This document shows positions 48,543 to 59,900 of a stretch of DNA of 64,000 nucleotides, one piece after another; the stretch's first letter is position 1; every line of letters begins with the position of its first letter. The notes under the pieces were generated by a model, which was given only the letters and a program-made list of their open reading frames with translations, did no database searches and was not told the DNA's origin. The DNA lies in assembly GCA_907165065.1 (NCBI GenBank), contig OU015530.1, positions 51,186,465 through 51,250,464 of the forward strand, in the 5' to 3' direction. Made by a program: the position numbers and the translations under genes. Source of the DNA: Caprimulgus europaeus. Taxonomy: Eukaryota; Chordata; Aves; Caprimulgiformes; Caprimulgidae.

Positions 48543-51306
48543 TTTTTCATGGGCATAACCCTACCCATGTCAGGGGAGGGACTGCATCTCAGGATGGGCT
48601 GTCTCATCTCTAGGCTCTCCTTTGTCTCTCCTCCTTCCTCTGTAACATTTTTTAATAGGTGTTAAAATTTTGGGTGCATCTCAGACTCGTGACAGCTACG
48701 TTGCCTCTTGTGTACCAGCCTCATGTGATGGCTACATTGCTTTGATGAAGAAGGAGCCAAGTACAGGTAAAACGGCATCCTGAATTTCCTGCTTTCTGTG
48801 CATCCACATGTGAATATACAGGGAATAAAAGTCAGCTAGAAACTATGGCAGAGGACTTCCTTGCTGGGTTCCTGAGTCTCTGCACTCTTCCCATGATGTC
48901 TCAGAGCAGAACGTGGGGCAGAAGATATGCCTTGTTCATGTTTTGCTCCGTGTTTGACTTTCCAGGTGAAGCCCTTACCCCGCTTCGAGGTGCCCCCAGA
49001 CGAGGCAATGGGGAGCAGGTACTCAGGAGCTTGTGCAGCCTGGTTAACAATACTCACTACAATTTATGTGTCAGTTTGAGTTACTGGAAATGCTCAGCAC
49101 AAACTACATTTCAAGACATTGATAACAGCTGTTGCAAAGACAGTGTAAGGCCTGGATGCCTTTTCCAACAAGGATGACAGCGTTCATATCAGTTCAGTCA
49201 GAGAGTTGTTTATTGCTTTAAAATGACCCAAAAGGTACATTAATAATGAAGGAAAGAAAAAACCTGGAGGGAAATCTTGCTATTCCACAGGAATACTGGA
49301 GCATGGTTTATTTTTGTGCTTTCCTGGGGCCTCGTTACATCTGTATTTGCTTTTTACTCTACTCTCTTGGTCATGGAAATGGACATTTTGATTAAAGTTG
49401 TTATCCCAGTGAGGAGACAGAATGTAGCTTCATTTGATAAGAAGCTTTTAACAAATGTCTCGAAGCAGGGAAAAAAAAATAAAGAAGAAAATCCATTTTA
49501 CAAAGGATTTCTGAATCTTCCCCTTCAGCGCTGCTGGCAACACAACTGCTATAACAGAAATTGTTGCTTACAAAACACAGTTATTGTGGTCAAATAAAGA
49601 ACCCAAGATCTCACTGGGAGGGTGGTTCTGCATGCAGCTGTGGGATGGGAAACAGCTGGTTGCCCTATCCTAGGGCAGGTCCAGGGCTGGGGGGTTGTAG
49701 ACCTGTCCCTTGCTGCCTCGCACCAGTGCAGGTGGCAGCAGAGGTATTTTCTCCTCTTCCACCAGTCCCTGTCCCCAGAGGTCCCCTCACTATCCCTTTG
49801 TCCCCTTGGGAGATGGTCAGCAGGATGATCCCAGCTGAGAGTACTCAGAAAAAGGATGTCCTCGGCCCTTCTTTTCTTGAGCTGTGTTGGAAAAGCCAGA
49901 TGGTGTTTTTGGGTTGTTATAATCACAAACAAAAACCAAAACAAAAAAAACCAAAATAAACAAAACAAAAAACCAGACAGCAGTTGGCTTTTGGGACTTG
50001 TTTTAGAAATTAAAACTCTAGTTCTTATATAAACCCCCGAGTCCCACACTGTGCTGTTTTAAGAAAAGACACAGTGTCACATTGATGTGACACTGAGAGA
50101 GTCAGAGATGTTCATCTGTTAACACTTAGCAGAGACGTTGGCAGCTGCTGCCAGAGAGCAGGATCATTGCTTACCTAATTTTCCTGCCATGCAGACCAGA
50201 CGTGGCCTCCTTTCCTCTTGGCTATGGAGCTGAATTAGGTGGAGGATGCCAAAAAAGAGGGAAGACCAAAGCCTTCTTTCCACGTACATGTTTGCTCAGT
50301 GGCTTGTGTCACTGTGGAGGTGAGCTGCTGGCTCCTGCCATAGGCAATGGATGATGTCCTGCTTGGGGCTACATCAAACAGATGGATTCTTCCAACAGCA
50401 GAGGCATGAGTCTCTTGGGTTTTAGGGTCCCATTTGTTTGCAGCAGCTGCAGGGGGCAGCAGGAGGGTAATGTGGGACCCTTCACAACTTGCTGGAAACA
50501 ACACAGCTGGACATGGTGATTTGCTACAGGCTTCTCCCGTCCTTTGTCAAAACCTAAATATTCCAGTATGTGCTCCTATTCTTCCCAAACACCCCCTCCC
50601 TTCCCTCTGTGAGCTGCCTGGTTCTGCACTCACCACAGGTTTGGAAAGGCTGAGGTGGATGGAGGGTCAGCTGGATGGTGAGAATGGGAGAGCCAGACCA
50701 GTGTGTGTCTGCACAGCAGATGGCCTGGTGCTATAGGGAGGACAAATATTTAATCTTTGGGGATCTTCTCTTCCTTATTCCCTAACAACAAAAGAATAAG
50801 CACCAAGTAAAGGATGCTGGTCAAATACAAGTTACTTATTAGAATAAAGAATTTATTTTGGTTATGGCTTACTGAGCAGGCTCACCACATTGCTTTTATA
50901 TTTGTCTCTTCCTAGTTTCCAAGGGGGTGTTGGGTTTGCTTTCAGACCATAACCACACTGAATGGGGAGAAGACAGAAAGATGAAGTAGGAAGAGGAAAC
51001 AGGTCTTAGCAAGTGCCCTTAGCTCTGCTCTGAGCCTCCAGCCTGGAGCCTAAGTTGGGAGAGTGAAATAGAAATAAGCAAACAGCTAGCTCAATAAGGG
51101 GCAATGATTAAGGAACTGGCAACTGAGATCTTGAGCTTTTTTCTGTTGCCTTTTCAATTTTTGCCTTTTCTTCTTCTGTTGCAAATGGAAAGCAGATAAG
51201 AAGTCCAAGGAAGAAGGAGCACCGAGGGTAGCCAGCATTTACCCAGGGCATGGAAGAAAGTGTCCTCACCCCAGCTCTCACCAAGGCATGTCTGGCAGCT
51301 TCTCTG
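48543..51306. other. Intergenic, no gene seen
   Basis: AC-rich low complexity at 49922-49976 and a perfect short hairpin at 50072-50095. Open frames (49277-49597 and others) lack motifs. Confidence 0.5.
50072..50095. repeat. Perfect 10-bp inverted repeat
   Basis: CAGTGTCACA and its reverse complement TGTGACACTG are separated by TTGA. It could be a hairpin or a dimeric factor-binding site; no other context supports either. Confidence 0.6.
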
Positions 51307-51311
51307 CAGCC
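51307..51311. repeat. Target-site duplication (left) of the 51.3 kb LTR
   Basis: CAGCC, repeated at 52193-52197. Confidence 0.8.
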
Positions 51312-52192
51312 TGTATTGGGTTTGCGTGGCAAGGTTTTTGGTAGCAGTGGGGGAGGGGACATGGGGTGGCTTCTGTGAGAGAAGCTGCCAGAAGCTTCCC
51401 CCATGTCCGACCCGACACAGCCAATGCCAGCCGGCTACAAGAAGGGACCCGCCGCTGGCCAAGGCCGAGCCCATCAGTAACGCCTCTGTGATAACATAAT
51501 TAAGAAAAAAAAAAGGAAGAGAGGGAAAAAAAAGCTGCACACTTTGCAGCTGGAGAGAGGAGTGAGAAGATGTAAGAGAAAACAACTCCGCAGACACCAA
51601 GGTCAGTGAAGAAGGAGGGGGAGGAGGTGTTCCAGGCACTGGAGCAGAGATTCCCCTGCAGCCTGTCGTGAAGACCATGGTGAGGCAGGCTGTCTCCCTG
51701 CAGTCCCTGGAGGTCCATGGTGGAGCAGATGACCACCTGTAGCCCGTGGAGGACCCCACGCCGGAGCAGGTGGATGCCCGAAGGAGGCTGTGACCCCGCG
51801 GGAAGCCTGTGCTGGAGCAGGTTCCTGTCAGGACCTGTAGCCCGTGGAGAGGGGAGCCCACGCCGGAGCAGGTTTGCTGGCAGGACTTGTGACCCTGTGA
51901 GGGACCTGCGCTGGAGCAGTCCCTTCCTGAAGGACTGCACCCCATGGAATGGACCCATGCTAAAGCAGTTCGTGAAGACCTGTCAGTCATGGGAAGGACT
52001 CACGCTGGAGAAGTTAGTGGAGGACTGTCTCCTGTCAGAGGGACCCCACGCTGGTGTGGGGGAAGGAGTCCTCCCCCTGAGGAGGAAGAAGTGGCAGAAA
52101 CAACATGTTATGAACTGACCCCACCAAGGAGAGGGAGTGATAGAATGGGCTTTGGTGGGCATCTGGCCTCTAGCCAGGGTCAACCCACCACA
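51312..52192 (+). mobile_element. Solo LTR of a second ERVL-like family
   Basis: Starts TGTATTGGGTTTGCGTGGCA and ends GGGTCAACCCACCACA, with TG...CA termini and a perfect 5-bp duplication CAGCC on both sides (51307-51311, 52193-52197). The middle (about 51700-52070) is an internal tandem array of roughly 41-50-nt units marked by CCGGAGCAGG or CTGGAGCAG. From memory, longer copies of this LTR have an extra AT-rich segment between 'gaactgacc' and the final 'gagggagtgata' block; here the two are joined near 52120-52135, so an internal deletion is likely. The 278-residue minus-strand frame (51154-51990) and the plus frames here come from this repeat array. No viral genes accompany it. Confidence 0.9.
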
Positions 52193-52197
52193 CAGCC

Positions 52198-53557
52198 CCA
52201 GGAAGGACTTCAGGGCATATGTGCCCTACAGCCTGATATGCAAAGTTAAAAGATCCAATGCCTTACCACTGCCAACCTGAGTGAGCTTTGGAGAGACAAC
52301 ATGAGCATGAGAGCAAAAGCAAGAGCAAATCTCTAGGTACCAGCACCAGCCTCATTTCTTCAGTCACCCCATTAAACACCCATTTCTCCCCATTGCTAGC
52401 GGCACTTTTCAATGGTCTTCCCATGGGAAAGTTGTTGTCAGCATCCCACATACCCTTTCTCCTTCAGGCATTTTTTTTCCTTCCTACCCTTCAGAGATGC
52501 AGCATTTATTTGGCCTGAGTTTGTGGGCAGAGCTTGGATGGGTTTATATCCTCCAAGCCTGAACCCATAGACAATTACAAACATGGCTGGCTGCCTGGCT
52601 TTGTTAATTAGCTACCAGCAATGCCTTATTTTTCCCTCTGTGGTTTCCTTCTGTATTAGTAGGGCACCGCTCATTAGTTCTCTTCTGCTTTGGGATGCCA
52701 CAGTTGAACACTATGGCATCCAGAAATGCCAATTCATTGTGAGTACAAGCTTGATTTGTTTGGACAATTAAAAAAAATATTAGTTACATTTAGGTAATTA
52801 AGCAAAATAACAGCAAAGCTATTTTGTACTAGTGCAATCTGCCTGCCCTGTTACCAGTGCTAAAGCTTCTTTCCTGATTTACTGGCCACAAAGATTAGAG
52901 TAAGTGTCCACAATAATTTCTTGGGTTTGCTATGAAATATTACATTTCTCTTCCTGTAAATTCGGTTCAATAAAGTTGGTATCAGCTGATGGGACGTCAC
53001 CCTGGACACTGTAGAGGTGCAGCAAGTCAACACAGTGCCATTGGAAAGCATCCTCGTCACTGTCATGCCTCCAGTGGCTGCTTATCATGACAACCTTGCT
53101 ACATGATTTAGTCTTTCAGGGTTAAAAGATCTTTCATGTCTTTATTACGCCTAGAGACAGAGGTCTGTGCACATTTTTATCTTTCCCAAAGTTATTGCTT
53201 GAGATGAAGAGGACAGCTTATTGTAAGGTACCGTCACAGCCAGGATTTCAATTTTGAGCAAAAATCTGCATTTTCCTAGGTAATCTATGGAAAGAAAAGA
53301 TTTCTTTTCCAGGTGTAAAGAAGGTGTAGGAACATCTAGATGATCTTACAGTTCACAAAGTGTCCCTCTGTTCCAGGTGATAGTCCCAACTGATCCCCTA
53401 GCTGTTTCAGTCTGGGATAGTCGTTCCTGTCCCTGCATCCAGTGGAGCGAAATGGGCACACGGAAAAGCTGCCACTCGTTCAAGGGAAATGTCTGAGCAT
53501 GGCCCTGGCAGGTGCATGGCCCTGGCAAGTGCATGGCCCTCCTCTTGGCTTGCAGAG
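52198..53557. other. Intergenic, no gene seen
   Basis: No supported feature. A direct repeat of CATGGCCCTGGCA-like sequence lies at 53499-53535. Confidence 0.5.
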
Positions 53558-54159
53558 AGACCTCGTTTTGCTAGGATAGAGTTAATTTTCTTCCTAGTAG
53601 TTAGAATAGCTGTGTTTGGGTTTCAGTGTGGGATTTGCTATGAGAAGAACATTGATAAAAGTACTAATATTATTAGTTGCTGCTGGAGCTCAAGGCCACC
53701 GTGTTTGGCTGCTTCACAGCTGCATTAGGACTGGGAGGGAGAAGTGTAGTGAATAGCAAAACCCAGAACTGGCATTTGCATGTGCCAACGAGGTATTCCA
53801 AATCACGTCACGTCGTGTCAGTATAACCAGGGTTGAACAGAAATCGGGGGTCAATCTCTTGGGGATTGCTTGCTCTTCTGAGGTTTCGGTTTCAGGACTG
53901 TCTCTGCTCTGGGACCAATGACTGGCACAAGCTGGGCATCGGTCAGTGGCCGGTGAGTAATTACACTGTGCATCCCTCATTTGTATATTCTGTTATCACT
54001 GTTATTATAATTTTATTTTAATTAGTAAATAGTTTTTATCTCAACCCGTGAGTTTCCTTGCCCTTTTCTATCCAATTCTCTCCCCTACTCCCCAGAGGGC
54101 TGGGAAGAGTAAGAGAATGACTGTGTTTGGCTGCAAACCAAAAGGATGAAGCCAACACA
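53558..54159 (+). mobile_element. Solo ERVL-like LTR, uninterrupted
   Basis: Starts near AGACCTCGTTTTGCTAGGAT, a mutated form of TGTCCTGGTTTTGCTAGGAT. It continues with AGAGTTAATTTTCTTCCTAG, 'ggtttcaggactgtctctgc', a TTATTATAATTTTATT tract, CTCAACCCGTGAGTTTCCTT, 'tccaattctctcccctac' and an end near GCCAACACA. Same family as the LTR at 15862-17734 and useful as its unbroken counterpart (about 600 bp). I could not find a clean target-site duplication, so the ends are approximate. Confidence 0.85.
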
Positions 54160-54740
54160 AGGGAAAAAAATATCCACATTTGAGTGGGATGACATCTTCC
54201 TCTTGCTTGCCCCTTTCCTGATGGAGAATCATCTGCAGAAAAATCTGCTATGGCAGACTTGTTAATTTTTAGTGCTTTGTTCCCCCTTCATTACACAAAA
54301 GCAACTTTTGGGAAGAGGAACAATGTATGAAATACCAAAAATCGCTTTGGTCAGGCTGTCATACCTGGCTGATGCCCTTAGGAAAGTCATGTACCGCGTC
54401 AGCAGGTATTCCAGCATGGGAGTCAGCAGGCAGAAAGGGAGGAAAGGTGCATTTTCACCAAAGACTAGAGGGTGATAGGGGTCTTCTCATGAACTGCTGC
54501 TTCGGGATTTTACCCACTTTGTGCTACTTCATGTTTTCCTCAAAAGACATCACCATTTACCATGGTGACACCATTTACCAAGGTTACAGGCAGACTAAAT
54601 GATGATGTGTATTTATTTATAAAGACTTGTTTTCATTTTTCTGATCTGCACCCTGGAGCATGGGCTCAGTTTGACCAGGAACAGCACTTCCAGCAACTTG
54701 ATGCTTGTTTAAGTACATAACGCTAAATAACAGCAGTAGC
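54160..54740. other. Gap between LTR and DPP6 3' end
   Basis: No supported feature. A short duplicated CACCATTTACCA motif lies at 54551-54578. Confidence 0.5.
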
Positions 54741-54744
54741 AACC

Positions 54745-56792
54745 AGGGTGGTAAAATAATGTTTTATTCCATGAATGAACAAACACTACCATGCCACATC
54801 CTAAAGTTCTTTCTACAAAAGATTGTGGACAGAGCAGATTTTTACATTTCTCAGGTCAAGTCCATTTCAGGCTTTTAGGCCTGTTTGGTGTAGCAAAATC
54901 TGGACACGCAGCATTCTTATTGTCTATTTGGCATTTTGCCGGATAAAGCAGATTTATATCGTAGTTCTTGTTCACACAATGTCGATGCACTGTAAATTAA
55001 AGAAGATAATCAAAACCAAACTAGGTCATTTCTGTGGTTTATCAATATATTTTTCATGATGGTCAAAGTACAACCAACATTCAAAGATTAAAATAATGAT
55101 AATAAAAAAGACACACTAAAGAACACAATGGAAACATCATCATTGCTGTCAGGATGTGAGTTTACCCACAGTACTATGTAAAAAGTAGAAACCGGCATTG
55201 ACATTCAAGCTGTCAAAACAAGAAAAGAAAGTACATTAATTGTTATATTTCCAAGCTAGTACTTCTAAAGAGTCCTGATCAGCAAAGAAGTGTTACTGCA
55301 TGCATGCTGAACACAAGACTAATATTGGATCGGGGACCTGACAAATAACTGACTTACATTCCTTTATATACAACAAAATGAAATATACAGTATTAATACT
55401 GGCTGTACATTTGGTCAGAATATTTTACAAGGAGCGACACTAGTCAAAATTCTTATGACAGGGTAAGTGGATGTGAATGAATGTTGAATTTCTGAGAGCT
55501 GAATTTTGACACAAGAAGTTTTAAAGTTTTTGCTTTGCACTGCTATGATGAAGTGTAAGATATTTTAAAGCAAAAATGCTTCCATTTTCTCTCTGTTATG
55601 CTAGTGTGAACAGAAGAAATAATTAAAAGTGTTTGGAATGTGCTAATCATTGACCTGGAATAAAACTAAGCCACAGACAGCATGTGCAATAAATCTCTGC
55701 ACATTGGCTCTGTTTAAATGGCTTTATGAGATGATTTGTGAAATATCTGGTACAAATTCCTGCTACCATGGCCTCATCTAGCTGTTTTCCAACAGATTGC
55801 CAACCCATTGTTCCAACACTAAAAGAAGAAGAAAAAAAATAATTGTGACTGTCGCGTATTTTTCTATAGTACAGTAAAAATATATCAATTTAGCTTATTT
55901 ATGTGCACATTTTTCAAGGCCGACAAAGAAAATACTCAATCTTGCAGGCAAATGCTGTGCCAGGAACATGAGAATGAGATTTCCTTTGCTTTAATCTAAT
56001 AGATTTTTTAATGTCTGGGTACCTTGGCCCCCATTTCCTATTTAGACCCCTAAGGTCTAAAGTGAGTTGGTTAATTCAGTGTATGTTTTTTCCCCATCCA
56101 GAAGAAGCTGAGAAGCTCATAAGGTAAGCACGAGACCCAGTGAAAACAGAAGTAAAACCTATATAAAATTAAGAAATAATTACAGGAAGGTAAAGATCAG
56201 TGTAACTATAGCAATATTTTTTACAATTGAATTTGTGTGTCCTGTAGCAATGAGAAACCTTCTGAACATGAGAAAAAGCAGGTAAGTATGTATCCGTCAA
56301 AATAATTGTGCTCTAATCCTTTCCATGTATCATGTTAGAATTTTTTTCTGACACAGTGTGATGCTAACTATAGTAACCTTAACATGGATGATGGATTTCA
56401 CTGCTACTGCTTGATTGCTTGAATCCAAAGAGACATTAAGTCCTCAAAGAGGTTTCTTGGGGTGTTCCTTTAAGTCCAGTATCTTGCCATTTTGACACTA
56501 GAAGTCACATTGTGGCAAACAAAAATAAAATCTAAAAAAAAAAGGTAAAAAAAGAAGAAAGAAAAAATAGATGTTGGTTGTGATGGATTAATTTCAGACA
56601 GCAGTTTCTGCTGAGTTCACCATGCTTAATGTTCTTCCATTTAGGAAGGAGTTGCTGTCAAGTAAAGCAGATGAGCTGCTTTCAGTTTTCTTTAAATACA
56701 TGCTAACAACGTAACATCTCGTTCTTCAGGAAAATGATCCAGTTGCATATTGTTAGAGAGATCTGCCTTGTGCTTAGCACGGACAAGTAGGG
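54745..56792 (-). other. DPP6: Probable DPP6 3' UTR
   Basis: AT-rich, transposon-free sequence directly downstream (on the minus strand) of the DPP6 stop codon. A minus-strand AATAAA is at 54763-54768, followed on that strand by a TGG/TTG-rich stretch, a reasonable distal end. The absence of transposons over 2 kb, unlike the flanks, fits a transcribed UTR. Extent is inferred. Confidence 0.5.
54763..54768 (-). terminator. Candidate DPP6 polyadenylation signal
   Basis: AATAAA on the minus strand (TTTATT on plus), with GT-rich sequence following on the minus strand. Confidence 0.4.
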
Positions 56793-56939
56793 TTAATCGT
56801 CGTCCTCCTCCTCTTTCAGTGGGGCTATCGGGAGTTTGTCCTGAACTTGGAAACATGCCACAAAGAAGTTGACGATGGAATTGTACAAATGCTGCTCCAA
56901 TGCTGCATTGTTAAAGTAATGGCTTTCATCGGGGTAAAT
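56793..56939 (-). CDS. DPP6: DPP6 last coding exon
   Basis: The acceptor is TTTCTTTGCAG. Forty-eight codons and [51 protein letters not shown]. It contains the triad His equivalent and an acidic cytosol-distal (extracellular) C-terminus. Confidence 0.95.
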   Translation of the reverse strand: MYPDESHYFNNAALEQHLYNSIVNFFVACFQVQDKLPIAPLKEEEDDD

Positions 56940-59900
56940 CTGCAAAGAAACAGGGAAATACACACAGTTAGGAGCTTAAAGTCTCTGGACTGACCACCCA
57001 TATCTACAGCTTGAGCTGGCCTGCACCCACTGCTTCTCCTCAGCACCATGTGTCTTCCCATAGATGCACATGAGGTCCAGAGTAATTCAGGCACTATAGC
57101 ACTCTGAGCATAGACTTGCATCTTCCTTCAAAATGAACTTTTTTGGGGGAGGATTTTCCATTTATTTTCATTCTGAACAAGTTCAGGCTAAGCAGAACCA
57201 GACCGCACTTACTTACAAATAACAGTGCTTGTGAAAACTAAAAAAAGCCCAGTGCAAGTCTGTGGAGAGAAATGATGTTAGGTTTTACTGACTAAAATGA
57301 GGGCTTTAAAGAAAAAAAGTCATTAAGTAAAAAATTGAAATAAAACTTGCTGGAAAAGTAATTAAATAGAAAAAATGTGAGAAGTTAGAAATGAAATAGT
57401 TTAAACACAATTTTCCATTTTAATGAAACAGATAACTTCTACATGTGTTGAAGGAATGCAAGAAGATCACAATGGGCTGTCTCAAACAGGATATTGAAGG
57501 GGGAAAAATGAATCAGTCCTCACCTAATCTTTGAGGTGCCTCTAGGCCATTGATGGTTTCAAACTCTAAAGCACTAATGCTTCTGCATTGGGAAATATGC
57601 AGGAGCACCTCAGTCACTGCAGCGATGACCCAGTCTGTGCCAGGCTCATTGCTTAGCTCTTGTGTCTGTGCTCCAGCCTATCCACCTTTGGAGCATGATG
57701 AACTGAGCATACTCATCACATGAAGCTCCACAGAGACGCAGCCAGAGGGAGCTGGTATTCAGTAAATCAAGTACTAGTAGGACTTGGGCAATGCAACACA
57801 ACCATCTATACTGTGAGCTGTAGCATGGTCCCTTTCATGGTTTGAGCCTGGGCTAATTGCACTCTCCTGGCCATGGCTTGAGATGTAGCAGAGGTCAGGG
57901 ACCATCCCCATGGCTGGTGGATGGGTTCATTTTGGAAGCTTTAATGTCTTGGACACGGGCTGTTCAGCAAATCAGAGATGTAACTCAGCAGAGAGGGGGC
58001 CTTCCAGACCAGAGCATGTCGTTGGCAGTGGGATTTTATGGAGAGACATTTCTCTCCATAACTTTTCTGGTTGATTTAATTTAGATCCCCATTTCCCTGT
58101 AATTCATCCTGAATTTAGCCTCATATTCCCAAAGAAAGTAAACAGGCATCAATTCCTTAGAGATATGTCTCTCAAACCCTATTTTTCTCTAAAACTGCTC
58201 AACAACTGTCCAAACCAAAATAGTGGTATCAAATAAAGGACACAATACACACTAGTGCTGTTTCTCCTGCCAGGCTGAGTTTGCAAGTGACTTTTCAATG
58301 CTTGCTTCATAACAGCAGTTTGTGCTCACACTGGGAAATAACTGTTCAAATATGAAAAAAGGAAACACATACTGTACCTGCAAGCTGTAATTAGCCTTTG
58401 CCCTAATTAGGTGTGTGATAAGGTCCGCAGTATGCTGAAAATGGATTTTTTCTGTAAAAACAGATTACAATCATTAAAGAGGCAAATTTAATTAAGAAAA
58501 ATCAAAGCCATCCCAAACATATAATGAGCTCAAATGATGGGCTAACTTACCATCAGCAGTAGCATGAATGATCAAAAATGTCTGTTCCTTCAGTAATGAG
58601 ACTCTGTGTGCTAATTTGGTGCTCTGTGAAGGTAAAGGTTGCAATAAGATTAAAATCTTGCTAGAAATTAGCAATTTATATGGAGAAAATAGAAGCAATT
58701 AATTCCATTTGATACTTAATCACAAGGATAACAAGCAGACACTAGCACAGTATATTCTCTTGGCTACTTGAATCAGTCTGGAGGTAAAATAGACCCCCAC
58801 CCTGTCCTTCTAGGCTCAGTATCAGCAGCAGTAGGAGGTCAGAGCCCCTCATCTGTTCTGATAATATTCACCAAAAGCCTGAAGTGCAGAACACATGGAA
58901 AATGTCAAAGTGAATTTCCATTGAATACAAAACACCGATGAAAAGTGTACCCAGGTGCTTATCTCTAAGAACTCTTCAGAGAGCTGGAGTGACTTGGGTA
59001 TGGTTTGAAAGCCAACCTCAATGAGCTTTGACAGCCTGGGGGAGGATCTAATACTAAATTCAAGTGTCCACTGCTGAGAATGCCTTTGCCCCCAAATGTC
59101 TTTCAGATGCACAGGGGAAATACAAATGTGAATGACTGCAAACGGTACTAGCTAAGAGAAATGAAGGACTTCTCTGATTCTGGTACATTGTTCAGAAGAA
59201 TTCAAGTCTCAAGGAGACCCCAAAAGACTCCAAAATTCTTAGAGTGGCAAAAGGAAGGTATGTCTCCAATCATAGATGTTACCATTTTATAGGGAGGTGG
59301 GGAAGAATACTTGTCTCAAACTCATGTTTCCTTCACTCTTTAAACACATTCACTTACATGAGTTAATGTCTTTTTTTCAGTTAAGACATTCTTGTATCAG
59401 TCCTATCTTATACCTGTTTTCATCTTCCTATTGTCCTACATGGTTTCCACAGAAGACAGACTAATGCATCTCCAAACAGCAACAGGACCTTCTATGTTTG
59501 ACTATGGAGGTCAAACATACTATTAAGATCTGGCCACTGTCATTTTACTTTATGGATTATGTGTAGCTCTCCTCATTTAAAAGGTAAAGCAACCCTGAAC
59601 ACCAGAAGTGGCCCTGCAAATTTCCTTGGTGATAGAGGCAAGTTTTTGGAAATTTTGGTGGATGCAGGCCTGTTCTGGCTTTCTTGCAGCTCCACATTCT
59701 ATATAGACTTAGAAAGTATTTGCAAATTTTGCATGGGTGCCCTCTTATCTTCCCTCTATTGCTGGACTTAATTCATGAGTTCTCTCATCCTCAGATTGCT
59801 GGTTGCCATGCTTAAGCCTCGTGACTGTGTATGCACATACTTGCCCTCTGTTCTCCCCCTGTATGGCTCCTTCCTTTCTGCTCCCTCAGTTATAACCTAC

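Noticed and set aside
49277-49597. 106-residue frame with a hydrophobic start resembling a membrane protein
   Set aside because: Single small frame, no homology recognised, A-rich and unspliced; consistent with chance.
51154-51990. 278-residue minus-strand open frame, the longest in the window
   Set aside because: It lies almost wholly in the 51312-52192 LTR and mirrors its tandem units; Gly/Ser/Cys-rich low-complexity translation with no family motif.
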